A DNA stretch of 40,249 nucleotides from Sinomicrobium sp. (GCA_029266035.1 JAJUFH010000027.1:1-40249); one strand, 5' to 3'; positions 10,060-19,724 are shown, counted from the first letter of the stretch. Numbers and translations: made by a program. Notes: generated from the letters alone by a model not told the origin.

Positions 10060-12951
10060 ATGCGGCAATCACCCCGTACATCGACATATAATAGGTTGTA
10101 CAATACGCTCAATCACTTGATGTGTATTGCCGGGTATTGCTGCTTGTTTATCGCTACAGCTGGGCTACAACCCCTCTGTGCCCAGAACAGACAAACCATT
10201 ACTGCACGGTTGCATCCGGAAACCCACACGATAAATATTCAGCAAGAAATTGTTTTTCACAACAACTCTGCAGACACCTTAAACAATATTTATCTCTCCG
10301 ATTGGAACAATGCTTATTCCGGTAAAAATACTGCATTGGCCAAGCGCTTCGGTGAAGAATTCGATAAAAGTCTACATCTGGCCAAAGAAGAAGTAAGAGG
10401 TTTCACTAAAATTATAGATATATCCGACAAAAATTTTCATTCCGTACACTGGGAGCGATCTCCATCTAAAGATCTCGTAAATGTACAACTCAACTTCCCG
10501 GTTTATCCCGGTGGCAATGCGCTGTTAAAACTTTCATATACGGTAAAACTACCCTCCGATTCCTTTACCAGATACGGTTATGACGAACAGGGAAATTACA
10601 GAATGAGATATTGGTACCTCACACCAGCGGTATACAATGGAGAAGAATGGGTAAAGTACAGCAACAAAAATTTAGACGATTTGTATACCGGAAGAACAGA
10701 TTACAAAGTGATTTTCAATTACCCTGAAGACTACACTCTCACTTCCGATCTCGACATTGAAAAAGACGGGACTGTATCGGGCATACACCAAACCGTTTTG
10801 AGGGGCGACAATCGCTATGATGTAAAATTATACCTAGAGAAAATCAATTCTTTTGAGCGCTATTCATCCGGACGATTGTCTTTGGTGACCAATCTGCAAT
10901 CCGACGAATTGACCAGTGGGGAAAAGGCGTTTTTTACAGATCGCATCGGCAGCTTTATCGACGACCATCTCGGTCCCTACCCCCATCAAAAACTGATGGT
11001 CACCGAAACGGAGTACCTCAAAAACCCCCTCTATGGTCTCAATCAACTACCCGATTTTCTCCGTCCTTTTCCAGAGCACTTTCAATACGAACTAAAACTC
11101 CTTAAAACCACGCTCAACAACTATCTGGAAAACACCTTATTCTTGGATACCCGCAAAGACAAGTGGATTGCCGATGCCATTCAGATCTACCTGATGATAA
11201 AATACGTAGAGACCTATTACCCCGACATGAAACTCCTCGGAAAGTTGTCGAATTGGTGGTTGGTGAGAAGTTTTCACCTAGCCGAAAAGGGATACAATGA
11301 TCAATACCCACTCCTCTTTATGCTGATGTTGAGCAAAAACATCGATCAGGCGCTGGCAACCCCAAAAGACGAACTGATAAAATTTAACGAAAAAATCGCA
11401 GGAAAATACAAGGCCGGACTAGGGTTGATATACCTCGAAAACTATCTGAGTGACGGCAGCATGCCTCAAACCATCAAAAAGTTTTATCGCGACTATCGGC
11501 TCAAATCGGTCAGCGTTGTCGATTTTGAAAAAAGTCTTAAAGAAAATTCATATAAAAATATTGACTGGTTTTTTGACGAATATGTGAGTACTCGAAACAA
11601 GATCGACTTTACTATTAAGAAAGTAAAAAAGACCTCCGACTCCATATGGGTCACTGTGCGCAACAAAGAGCGCACCAATGTTCCCATATCGCTCTTCGGT
11701 GTCAGGAACGATACCGTTTTGTCAAAATACTGGTTTGCCAACATAGCTGGCGACAGTACCTTTCGCATCCCGAATAACAACGAAAAAAGACTGGTACTGA
11801 ACTACGACAAGATCATTCCTGAATTCAACCAGAGAGATAATTGGAAATCACTAAGGGGCTTTTTCTCGCAAAACAGAAGGTTGAAATTCCAATTTTTTAA
11901 GGATGCCGAAAACCCCTATTACAATCAGATATTCTACGTCCCAACAGCCTCATATAATTTTTACGACGGTGTAGTGATGGGGATGCGTCTTCACAATAAG
12001 ACATTCACTGAAAAACCCTTTCTGATAGACGTAGTTCCATCGTTGGCCACTAAAAATAAATCGCTGGTAGGCTCCGGTGTTATCGGCTATCGAAACTATC
12101 TCAATTCGGGCAATCTTTACCTCACTTCCTTTTCCTTGAGGGGATCGAGTTATCACTACGCAAAAAACCTTAGATACAGCACCATAACCCCCACTATAAG
12201 CCTTGGATTCCGAACCGATGATTTCCGGTCCAATATCAGAGAAGCCCTCACGCTGCGCTTTGTAAATGTCATCAGAGAAAAAGACGAAACTGTAGTATCT
12301 GACAACGACAATAACGATCCTGATTACAGTGTATTCAACGCTAGGTATTCCTATTCCAACAACGGGATTATCAATTATTTCTCCTGGTTTTCCGACTTAC
12401 AAGTGGCCAACAATTTCTCCAAACTCTCTTTTGATGTAGAGTACCGAAAGTTGTACCAAAACAACAGCCAACTGAACATAAGACTGTTTGCAGGAAAGTT
12501 TATTTACAACGACACCAGCAACGATTATTTCAGCTTCGCACTCGATCGTCCAACCGATTACCTCTTCGATTTCGGTTATCTGGGCAGGTCGGAGACTTCA
12601 GGTATTTTAAGCCAGCAAATCATCATAGCAGAAGGTGGTTTTAAATCGAAGTTTCGCGACCCTTATGCCAACGACTGGATGGTGACTACCAACGCGAGCT
12701 TTAATATCTGGAAATGGGTAGAGCTATACGGAGACCTAGGGGTCATCAAAAGCAAATACGAACCCGCGCGTTTTGTGTACGATTCGGGTATTCGACTCAA
12801 TCTCGTAACCGACTACTTCGAGTTGTATTTCCCTATCTATTCTAACAACGGTTGGGAAATCGCACAACAAGGCTACGATCAGAAAATACGATTTATCGTT
12901 ACCCTTCAACCCAGAACACTTTTAAAGCTCTTTACGCGAAAATGGTTTTAA
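10060..12951 (+). CDS. Secreted M1-peptidase-like protein (catalytically degenerate) with C-terminal barrel-like region
   Basis: This 963-aa envelope protein has an N-terminal signal-like stretch (CIAGYCCLFIATAGL, residues 22-36) and a predicted cleavage near AQ (41-42). Residues about 45-570 follow the layout of M1 aminopeptidases: a beta-rich N-domain, then LGPYPHQKL (304-312). The zinc motif is lost: the position of HExxH reads YELKL (343-347) and WxxEG reads WIADA (369-373). From about residue 610 to the end the sequence alternates polar and hydrophobic residues with aromatic girdles and ends in Trp-Phe, as in outer-membrane beta-barrels. I infer a non-catalytic periplasmic domain on an outer-membrane barrel. 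The ATG at 10060 is used; the ATG at 10120 is also possible and gives a tighter signal peptide. Function is unknown. Confidence 0.7.
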   Translation: MRQSPRTSTYNRLYNTLNHLMCIAGYCCLFIATAGLQPLCAQNRQTITARLHPETHTINIQQEIVFHNNSADTLNNIYLSDWNNAYSGKNTALAKRFGEEFDKSLHLAKEEVRGFTKIIDISDKNFHSVHWERSPSKDLVNVQLNFPVYPGGNALLKLSYTVKLPSDSFTRYGYDEQGNYRMRYWYLTPAVYNGEEWVKYSNKNLDDLYTGRTDYKVIFNYPEDYTLTSDLDIEKDGTVSGIHQTVLRGDNRYDVKLYLEKINSFERYSSGRLSLVTNLQSDELTSGEKAFFTDRIGSFIDDHLGPYPHQKLMVTETEYLKNPLYGLNQLPDFLRPFPEHFQYELKLLKTTLNNYLENTLFLDTRKDKWIADAIQIYLMIKYVETYYPDMKLLGKLSNWWLVRSFHLAEKGYNDQYPLLFMLMLSKNIDQALATPKDELIKFNEKIAGKYKAGLGLIYLENYLSDGSMPQTIKKFYRDYRLKSVSVVDFEKSLKENSYKNIDWFFDEYVSTRNKIDFTIKKVKKTSDSIWVTVRNKERTNVPISLFGVRNDTVLSKYWFANIAGDSTFRIPNNNEKRLVLNYDKIIPEFNQRDNWKSLRGFFSQNRRLKFQFFKDAENPYYNQIFYVPTASYNFYDGVVMGMRLHNKTFTEKPFLIDVVPSLATKNKSLVGSGVIGYRNYLNSGNLYLTSFSLRGSSYHYAKNLRYSTITPTISLGFRTDDFRSNIREALTLRFVNVIREKDETVVSDNDNNDPDYSVFNARYSYSNNGIINYFSWFSDLQVANNFSKLSFDVEYRKLYQNNSQLNIRLFAGKFIYNDTSNDYFSFALDRPTDYLFDFGYLGRSETSGILSQQIIIAEGGFKSKFRDPYANDWMVTTNASFNIWKWVELYGDLGVIKSKYEPARFVYDSGIRLNLVTDYFELYFPIYSNNGWEIAQQGYDQKIRFIVTLQPRTLLKLFTRKWF

Positions 12952-13004
12952 GGGAATGATAGGCTGAAACCACAAACTAACCAACAAAATCCATCAAAAC
13001 CCGA

Positions 13005-13043
13005 GATCGTCACGTCGCCTCCTTTGGTCGGCTTTTCGCAATG
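13005..13043. repeat. Fragment of a dispersed intergenic repeat
   Basis: The segment ATCGTCACGTCGCCTCC...GGTCGGC...TCGCAATG matches the 'CGTCATTGCGAGG...' family of intergenic repeats, read in the opposite sense and partly degraded. It lies in the 252-bp gap before the PhnA-type gene. The family recognition is from memory and not searched. Confidence 0.35.
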
Positions 13044-13169
13044 GATATACAGGTTATCTGGGAGATATGGGATGACACTAGGCCATCCTCTACTAGGTCA
13101 TCTTCTACCTTCTGTACACATTAATTTCCCTTCATTTTGTCTTGACGCAAAACAAAAGCACAATTCTGT

Positions 13170-13177
13170 TATCTTTG
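13170..13177 (+). promoter_or_regulatory. -7 promoter element for the PhnA-type gene
   Basis: TATCTTTG fits TAnnTTTG exactly. Transcription would start near 13183, about 20 nt before the ATG at 13204. This placement argues against the longer reading frame that opens at 13024. Confidence 0.55.
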
Positions 13178-13203
13178 CCGCTGTTACAATTATTATTACA
13201 ATT

Positions 13204-13785
13204 ATGAGCCTAGAAACAGAATTACGTCAGCGCAGCGGTGATGTTTGCGAATTGAGTGGAGTTACCGAAAACTTAGGTGTATACCAAGTACCTCATGCCC
13301 CAGTAAGTGGTGCAGATGCTTGTATCCTTATCAGTGAAACTTGTCTCAATCAGATTGAAAAGCCTGAAACCATTGAAGCCAATCACTGGAGATGCCTCAA
13401 CGACAGTATGTGGAGTCAGGTACCCGCAGTGCAAGTGGTTGTATGGCGCGTGCTTCAACAACTGAAAAGCGAAGGATGGCCTCAAGATCTACTCGACATG
13501 ATGTATATGGACGACGAGACGATGAAGTGGGCAGCTGCAGGAGTAAATAGCGAGGAGGACGGACAAGAAAACGGTACACACAAAGACAGCAACGGTGCCG
13601 AATTACAATCGGGTGACACTGTAGTACTGATTAAAGATCTCAATGTAAAAGGCACATCGTTTACCGCCAAACGAGGAACAGCTGTACGGAAAATATCCCT
13701 TGTACACGACAATCCCGAACAAATAGAAGGACGCGTAGAAGGACAACAAATTGTTATACTGACCAAATTTGTGAAAAAGATCTGA
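13204..13785 (+). CDS. PhnA domain protein
   Basis: This is a 193-aa PhnA-family protein (the 'alkylphosphonate utilization operon protein PhnA' family). Despite the name, no role in C-P bond cleavage is established for most members. The N-terminal part keeps paired Cys residues (DVCELSG and ETCLNQ) and the NHWRCLNDSMWSQVPAVQV block that I recall from longer bacterial homologues. The C-terminal part is the conserved PhnA domain: HKDSNG, GDTVVLIKDLNVKG, AKRGT and HIEG-like EQIEGRVEGQ. The start at 13204 (MSLETELRQRS) is chosen over 13024 because the upstream 60 codons contain repeat sequence and the promoter. It has no operon partner. Confidence 0.85.
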   Translation: MSLETELRQRSGDVCELSGVTENLGVYQVPHAPVSGADACILISETCLNQIEKPETIEANHWRCLNDSMWSQVPAVQVVVWRVLQQLKSEGWPQDLLDMMYMDDETMKWAAAGVNSEEDGQENGTHKDSNGAELQSGDTVVLIKDLNVKGTSFTAKRGTAVRKISLVHDNPEQIEGRVEGQQIVILTKFVKKI

Positions 13786-13924
13786 TTTGTCAACCCCCTA
13801 ATTCCAGAATCTTTAAATTACATAATACGCAACAAAAAAGTGCTTTTATGCAATTAAATGTGTTTTTTGTTAAAAAATAACGATTCTAATTGTCAATATT
13901 TCATCGCACAGCACTCTATTGCCC

Positions 13925-13955
13925 TTGCAAAAGAGGAATGTTTTGCCTATTTTTG
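13925..13955 (+). promoter_or_regulatory. Promoter for the E1 dehydrogenase gene
   Basis: TTG (13925-13927) and TATTTTTG (13948-13955) are separated by 20 bp, which fits the Bacteroidota -33/-7 consensus. The predicted start near 13961 leaves a leader of about 18 nt before the ATG at 13979. Confidence 0.6.
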
Positions 13956-13978
13956 TGAACCTTTGCTAAAACAACGAT

Positions 13979-16387
13979 ATGCATACAGAAACAGATTCCC
14001 GACAAGACATCACTTTCGATGATTTCAAAACGCAAGTCCTACAAGACTACAGGATAGCTGTTACCAGTCGGGAATGTAGTTTACTGGGGCGCAGGGAAGT
14101 ACTTACCGGAAAAGCCAAATTCGGAATTTTTGGCGACGGCAAGGAGGTTCCACAATTGGCGATGGCCAGAGCATTTCGAAATGGAGATTTCCGAAGTGGA
14201 TATTACAGAGATCAAACTTTTATGATGGCCATAGGTGAGTTTACTCCCAGTCATTTTTTTGCCGGTCTCTACGCCCATACCGACATAGAGAAGGAACCTA
14301 TGAGTGCTGGGCGACAGATGGGAGGGCATTTTCTCACCTATAGTATTGACGAAGAAGGAAACTGGAAGGACCTCACTCAACAAAAAAACAGCAGTAGCGA
14401 TATCTCCCCTACCGCCGGTCAGATGCCGAGGCTTTTAGGACTGGCACAGGCCTCCAAGATATACCGACAGGTTCCCGAAACCAATAGCAAGGGATTTTCT
14501 GAAGGAGGTAATGAAGTCGCTTGGGGAACCATTGGCAACGCCAGTACTAGTGAAGGTCTGTTTTTTGAAACCATCAATGCTGCCGGAGTGCTGCAAGTAC
14601 CTATGGTAGTCAGTATTTGGGATGATATGTACGGTATTTCGGTACACGCTAAACATCAGACTACCAAAGAAAGTATATCCGAAATCCTCAAAGGATTTCA
14701 AAGAGACGACAAGGCTGGAATAGAAATAATGGTGGTTAAGGGATGGGACTACCCCGCGCTGATAGAGACCTATGAAGAAGCTGGTAAAATTGCAAGGGAA
14801 CAACACGTCCCCGTACTTATTCACGTTACCGAGCTCACACAGCCACAAGGTCATTCTACCTCCGGGTCGCACGAGCGTTACAAAGATAAGAAACGCTTGG
14901 ACTGGGAAAAGGAACACGACTGTAACCTCAAGATGAGAAGTTGGTTGATAGACAACGGCTTTGCCTCTGAAGAAGAACTCGCAACGCTCGAAAAGGAGGT
15001 CAAAAAAGAAGTTAGAGAAGCTAAAAAGACAGCTTGGAGCGATTTTACAAATCCGATAAAAAGGAAAAAGAAAGAAGCGGTAAGCCTATTGGACAAACTC
15101 GCGGGAGTATGTGCCAACAAATCGTTTGTCAGCAAGTTGAAAAATGACCTTATCTCCATAGACGAGCCGGTTAAAAAAGATATTCTATCGCTGACGAGAA
15201 AGGCTATGCGCTATGTGATAGGAGAAACTTCTCCGGAAAAAGACGCCCTATCTGTATGGATAGACAATTACCTTAAAGAAGAACAGCCCAACTACAGCTC
15301 TATGCTGTACAGCGAGCTCCCCAACAGGGCTACGAATATTGAAGAAATTGAACCCGTATACGGGGATAATCCGGAAATGGTGGACGGGCGTATCATTATC
15401 AGAGACAATTTTGACCGTCTTTTTGACAAACATTCCAATATACTCGTATTTGGTGAAGACAGCGGTAATATAGGTGATGTAAATCAGGGTCTGGAAGGAT
15501 TGCAAAAAAAGTATGGCGAATACAGAGTTGCCGATACCGGCATCCGGGAAGCTACCATTATAGGACAGGGAATAGGACTCGCTCTTAGAGGACTTCGTCC
15601 CATAGCAGAAATACAGTATCTCGATTATATTCTGTACGCCTTGCAGACTATGAGTGACGACTTGGCTTCCCTTCACTACCGTACTTATGGAAAACAGAAA
15701 GCTCCTGTAATTGTCAGAACAAGGGGTCACCGTCTTGAAGGAATTTGGCATGCAGGCTCTCAAATGGGAGGGCTCATTCACCTCCTTCGCGGAATATATA
15801 TACTCACTCCGAGAAATATGACCAAAGCTGCAGGTTTTTACAATACCTTAATGGAAAGCGACGAACCTGCGCTTATCATAGAAAGCCTTAACGGATATCG
15901 ACTCAAGGAGAGGCTCCCGAAAAACCTTGGAGAATTCAGAACCCCAATTGGAAAAATAGAAGTTGTCAAGGAAGGAAAGGATATTACTCTTCTCTCATAC
16001 GGCTCAACATTCCGCATCGTAGAACAGGTGGCTAAAGAACTTTTAGAAGTAGGTATAAACGCCGAGGTTATCGATGCACAAACCCTACTCCCTTTCGACT
16101 TAGAGGGCGAAATGCTGAAAAGCGTAAAGAAAACCAATCGACTACTTATCATAGACGAAGACGTTCCAGGAGGAGCTTCTGCCTATTTGATGAGAGAAAT
16201 CGTTGAAAAACAAGGGGCTTATCGCTTTCTCGACAGTAAACCTCAAACCCTTACTGCCCAAGAACACCGCCCTTCTTACGGCACTGATGGCGATTATTTT
16301 TCTAAACCCAATGCAGAAGATATCTTCGAAAAAGTGTACAGTATTATGCACGAAACCGACCCGAAACGGTTCCCTGCACTTAGGTAA
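13979..16387 (+). CDS. 2-oxoacid dehydrogenase E1, fused alpha and beta subunits
   Basis: This is a thiamine-diphosphate-dependent E1 component that decarboxylates a 2-oxoacid and passes the acyl group to a lipoylated E2. Residues about 1-390 are the alpha-type half, with the TPP/Mg region GNASTSEGLFFET and then SIWDDMYGISV. Residues about 450-802 are the beta-type half: VFGEDSGNIGDVNQG, RVADTGIREATIIGQGIG and the C-terminal transketolase domain DEDVPGGASAYLM. Fused E1 proteins of about 800 aa are common in Bacteroidota and are usually linked to branched-chain 2-oxoacids. No E2 or E3 gene lies nearby, so the substrate is inferred only from family. Confidence 0.88.
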   Translation: MHTETDSRQDITFDDFKTQVLQDYRIAVTSRECSLLGRREVLTGKAKFGIFGDGKEVPQLAMARAFRNGDFRSGYYRDQTFMMAIGEFTPSHFFAGLYAHTDIEKEPMSAGRQMGGHFLTYSIDEEGNWKDLTQQKNSSSDISPTAGQMPRLLGLAQASKIYRQVPETNSKGFSEGGNEVAWGTIGNASTSEGLFFETINAAGVLQVPMVVSIWDDMYGISVHAKHQTTKESISEILKGFQRDDKAGIEIMVVKGWDYPALIETYEEAGKIAREQHVPVLIHVTELTQPQGHSTSGSHERYKDKKRLDWEKEHDCNLKMRSWLIDNGFASEEELATLEKEVKKEVREAKKTAWSDFTNPIKRKKKEAVSLLDKLAGVCANKSFVSKLKNDLISIDEPVKKDILSLTRKAMRYVIGETSPEKDALSVWIDNYLKEEQPNYSSMLYSELPNRATNIEEIEPVYGDNPEMVDGRIIIRDNFDRLFDKHSNILVFGEDSGNIGDVNQGLEGLQKKYGEYRVADTGIREATIIGQGIGLALRGLRPIAEIQYLDYILYALQTMSDDLASLHYRTYGKQKAPVIVRTRGHRLEGIWHAGSQMGGLIHLLRGIYILTPRNMTKAAGFYNTLMESDEPALIIESLNGYRLKERLPKNLGEFRTPIGKIEVVKEGKDITLLSYGSTFRIVEQVAKELLEVGINAEVIDAQTLLPFDLEGEMLKSVKKTNRLLIIDEDVPGGASAYLMREIVEKQGAYRFLDSKPQTLTAQEHRPSYGTDGDYFSKPNAEDIFEKVYSIMHETDPKRFPALR

Positions 16388-16598
16388 TTACCAGCTTTAA
16401 ACATTCGTCTTGACGCAAACGCTGCAAATGAATCCTTTTATTGGAAACAAACTGCAGCAAATCACGTTCCTGAGGGGTCTAAAGCTCAAAATACTGTAAA
16501 AAAACCTGTATCTCATAGGATTTTTTTAGCAAAATTCTTTTCTTTACATCTGTTCAAAAATCATTTTCGAACTTTGTTAAAAGCTCTGAGACCCCATT

Positions 16599-18080
16599 AT
16601 GAATATTACTATAGAAAACATTTTACTCATAGGTTCTGTTCTACTCTTTATCAGTATTTTAGCAGGAAAAACCTCCTATCGTGTGGGCTTGCCCACACTT
16701 ATACTCTTTCTCGCCATAGGAATGTTGGCGGGATCTGAAGGAATTGGAGAAATTCATTTTAACGATCCGGGAGCTGCGCAATTTGTCGGAGTGGTCGCCC
16801 TGAATTTCATCATGTTTTCTGGGGGACTGGAAACCAACTGGAAAACCATTCGTCCCATACTCGGACAAGGGATCGCTCTTTCTACCCTTGGAGTTTTACT
16901 CACTGCGGTATCAGTAGGTACTTTCGTATGGGCTATTTCCGATTTCACCATATACGAAGGCCTGTTGTTGGGAGCCATTGTCTCTTCTACCGATGCCGCT
17001 GCTGTTTTCTCCATACTGCGCTCTAAAAACATTGCTTTGAAAACTAATATACGTCCAACCCTAGAGCTAGAGAGCGGAAGTAACGATCCTATGGCCTACT
17101 TTCTCACCATAGCTATGCTCGGGCTTGTTCTCAACCCTCAAGATAGTGTGTGGTCGGTTTTTCCCATGTTCCTACAACAAATTTCCCTCGGTGCCTTATT
17201 AGGTTTTCTAATGGGTAAAGTTTCCAAATTTGTCATCAACAAAATCAATATAGATTTTGAAGGACTCTACCCGGTACTGACAATAGCTCTGATGTTTTTT
17301 ACCTTTTCTCTTACCGATTTTATCGGGGGTAACGGTTTCCTAGCTATTTACCTCTGTGCGGTATACCTCGGAAACCAAGACATCATACACAAAAAGACCA
17401 TCATAAGGATGTTTGACGGACTAGCTTGGTTGATGCAAATCGCGCTCTTCCTCACCCTAGGTCTGCTCGTTTATCCCAGCCAAATACCTCCCATACTCGG
17501 GATAGGAATACTCATTTCTATTTTCCTTATTTTTATCGCCAGACCTCTCAGCGTATTTATCAGTCTCATGTTCTTTAAAATGAAGCTTCGCAGAAGGTGG
17601 TATATTTCATGGGTTGGACTTCGCGGAGCAGTCCCAATAGTATTTGCTACCTATCCCCTGCTCGCCGGTATCGACAAGGCAAATCTCATTTTCAACATTG
17701 TATTCTTTGTTTCCGTCACCTCCGTGCTAGTCCAGGGAACCACATTGTCTATTGTTGCAAAATGGCTGCACGTTGCCCTTCCTCATAAAGCAAAACGCAA
17801 AACTCCTGTAGACATCTTTCTTTCCGATAGTGCCAAATCGGTACTCGAAGAGATATATTTAGAAAACGACAATCCTTCTATTGGCAAGAAAATTGTAGAT
17901 CTTCACTTTCCTAAAAATGCCATTATCGCCATGATTAAAAGAGACGACAAATACATCACGCCCAACGGAACTACAGTGCTAGAGGAGCAAGATGCCCTGA
18001 TGGTACTGGCAGAAAACCGGGACGGTATGGAACAGGTTTACGCCACATTGAATGTATACGACCAAGAGGAAGACGCTTAA
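16599..18080 (+). CDS. Cation/proton antiporter, CPA1 type (NhaP2/CvrA-like)
   Basis: This is an inner-membrane antiporter that exchanges K+ or Na+ for protons. The N-terminal about 390 residues form some 12 hydrophobic segments starting ENILLIGSVLLFISILAG. Family-typical motifs are ATDAAAVFS-like SSTDAAAVFSILRS and ELESGSNDPMAYFLT, which carry the acidic residues of the transport site. The C-terminal about 90 residues (from VDIFLSDSAKSVLEEIY) form a cytosolic TrkA-C/RCK_C regulatory domain, which points to the potassium/proton subgroup. At 493 aa it is full length. The 211-bp gap upstream (16388-16598) has no gene and contains the 13-mer GTCTTGACGCAAA, shared with 13139-13151. Confidence 0.88.
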   Translation: MNITIENILLIGSVLLFISILAGKTSYRVGLPTLILFLAIGMLAGSEGIGEIHFNDPGAAQFVGVVALNFIMFSGGLETNWKTIRPILGQGIALSTLGVLLTAVSVGTFVWAISDFTIYEGLLLGAIVSSTDAAAVFSILRSKNIALKTNIRPTLELESGSNDPMAYFLTIAMLGLVLNPQDSVWSVFPMFLQQISLGALLGFLMGKVSKFVINKINIDFEGLYPVLTIALMFFTFSLTDFIGGNGFLAIYLCAVYLGNQDIIHKKTIIRMFDGLAWLMQIALFLTLGLLVYPSQIPPILGIGILISIFLIFIARPLSVFISLMFFKMKLRRRWYISWVGLRGAVPIVFATYPLLAGIDKANLIFNIVFFVSVTSVLVQGTTLSIVAKWLHVALPHKAKRKTPVDIFLSDSAKSVLEEIYLENDNPSIGKKIVDLHFPKNAIIAMIKRDDKYITPNGTTVLEEQDALMVLAENRDGMEQVYATLNVYDQEEDA

Positions 18081-18082
18081 CG

Positions 18083-18559
18083 CTACTCCTCAACGGTTAT
18101 TTCCACAGGCTCTCCATTGGCAACACCGCTTATTTTTTCCCCGTTATACTGCAAAATATAACTTCCGGCCTTGTCTATTTCATAGGCCTTTTTAAGATTA
18201 AAAGTTATGCTTACTTTCTGTCCGGGTACCAAAGTATGATAGGTGTCTTCCGGAGCGGGTGTTACGCGCTTTACCATTGGTCCGAGATAACCTACCTCTT
18301 TCCCCTCACTATCTGTAACTGTCAAAAATTTACTTTTAATCCCCTCAAAAGGAGTGTGATAGGCAGTAAATTTCAAGGTGTCCTGAGTGGGATTTGTCAC
18401 CGTAAACCTAATCGTTATATCATCCTGCAAGTTCAAAGTCTTGCCATCAGTTCCTATAGTGGCGTATAAACCGGTGTATGTCGGTTTTGATTGCTGACAT
18501 TGTGTGGTTAAAACGAGAACCCCTATCAACAAGGTAATATTGAAGATTTTTTTGATCAT
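18083..18559 (-). CDS. Small lipoprotein resembling the N-terminal domain of M35-type metallopeptidases
   Basis: This 158-aa exported protein has a signal peptide ending LVLTTQC, so Cys21 is a plausible lipidation site although Gln at -1 is not the usual lipobox residue. The mature part is a beta-sandwich-like domain: FTVTNPTQDTLKF, TPFEGIKSKFLTVT, MVKRVTPAPEDTYHTLVPGQ. This pattern resembles the domain preceding the catalytic part of peptidyl-Lys/deuterolysin (M35) metallopeptidases, but no HExxH zinc site follows. I infer a stand-alone binding domain rather than a protease. It ends 3 bp from the convergent antiporter gene. The 244-bp gap to the next gene (18560-18803) contains the promoter region of the AraC gene. 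Confidence 0.65.
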   Translation of the reverse strand: MIKKIFNITLLIGVLVLTTQCQQSKPTYTGLYATIGTDGKTLNLQDDITIRFTVTNPTQDTLKFTAYHTPFEGIKSKFLTVTDSEGKEVGYLGPMVKRVTPAPEDTYHTLVPGQKVSITFNLKKAYEIDKAGSYILQYNGEKISGVANGEPVEITVEE

Positions 18560-18761
18560 TTTACTCTGATTTTAGATTACAAAATTATTAAAAATACTGA
18601 TGTATCGGTTCGTTTTACGCTTTTATACGACATTCTATCGTCAAAAAAATACCTCTCCCCTTCACAACACATCAGGCTGCGATTGTAATATTTGAAGAAA
18701 ATATTTTTTGCCATGACTTTTTTTGTATCCGACAAATTAAACATTATTCGTCTTAATCGCG

Positions 18762-18769
18762 TATTTTTG
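18762..18769 (+). promoter_or_regulatory. -7 promoter element for the AraC-type gene
   Basis: TATTTTTG matches TAnnTTTG, with a predicted start near 18775 and a leader of about 29 nt. No -33 at normal spacing was seen. Confidence 0.4.
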
Positions 18770-18803
18770 ATACTGAACTCATTTTGAATCACGATCAAAA
18801 GAT

Positions 18804-19724
18804 ATGCCAGAAAACAACCACGAAGCCAGATCGCTATACGAGCTTTACGAATATTTGGGCTTACCCATTCAAGATATTCGAAAGTGGGAAGGCTTTAGTA
18901 TACACAACTTGAAAGATACCGGTTTTGATTTGCCCTATGAGTCTCCTTCCTTTCGCCCCGACTATTTTTCCTTTCTGTTTGTAAAGAACGGCAGTGGAAA
19001 ATATACCATTGATGAATATGAGTTTGAGGTAAAACCAAAATCCGTCTATTTTACTAATCCAAGTAACTACCGTACATTTAGCTGGAAAACTATTGAAGAC
19101 GTCTACCTCATCACCTTCGACGAACTTTTCCTCAAAAAGTATGTCAGTCCGGAAGTATTTGAAGAATTTCCTTTTCTGCTGACGGAAACTGTTAGTCCTA
19201 AAACAGTAAACCACGACTTTTACGACGCGGCCGATAAATTATTTAAAGCGATACGACAAACCTATTTAGAAGGAGCTACTAACGACAAGCACAAGATTGT
19301 AGGCCATTTACTGGCAGTGCTCTTATATCGCGTAAAAGAATACTTCTAGAGCGATTACAACCCTATCGATGAAGGCAACAGAAGCTCTCAGATTGTAAAA
19401 ACGTTTAAGAGAACACTGGAAAAACACTACCGCGACCTGAGTGCGGCCAAGGTAGAAAGAGTATATAAGGTACAGGATTATGCAGATGCCCAAAACCTCA
19501 ATGCCAATTATCTGAGCAATGTGATAAAAAGCAAAACCGGTAAGCCCATCACCAGCTGGATAGCAGACAAAACCATAGCCGAAGCAAAACTACTCTTGGA
19601 AAAATCTACTTTGAGTATTAAGGAAATAAGCTATCGTTTGGGATTTTCGGAAACTGCACATTTTAGCAATTATTTTAAAAAACACACTGCGATGAGTCCC
19701 CTTACCTATAGCAAACAACATTAG
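18804..19724 (+). pseudogene. AraC-family transcriptional regulator interrupted by an in-frame TAG
   Basis: The frame opens at ATG 18804 and encodes an AraC-type cupin sensor domain, including FSFLFVKNGSGKYTIDEYEF and VYFTNPSNYRTFSW. It ends at TAG 19347-19349. The same frame stays open immediately after the stop and continues for 124 codons to TAG 19722-19724 with the complete DNA-binding half: SSQIVKTFKRTLEKHYRD, YLSNVIKSKTGKPITSW, IKEISYRLGFSETAHFSNYF. Read through, the protein would be 306 aa, a normal length. The interruption is therefore one nonsense codon, not a frameshift. If real, the sensor domain alone would be made. A sequencing error or amber readthrough are alternatives. It lies 104 bp upstream of the SDR gene it may once have controlled. 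Confidence 0.85.

Noticed and set aside
13024-13203. 60-codon N-terminal extension of the PhnA-type protein
   Set aside because: It contains a dispersed-repeat fragment and the predicted promoter, and it has no similarity to the family.
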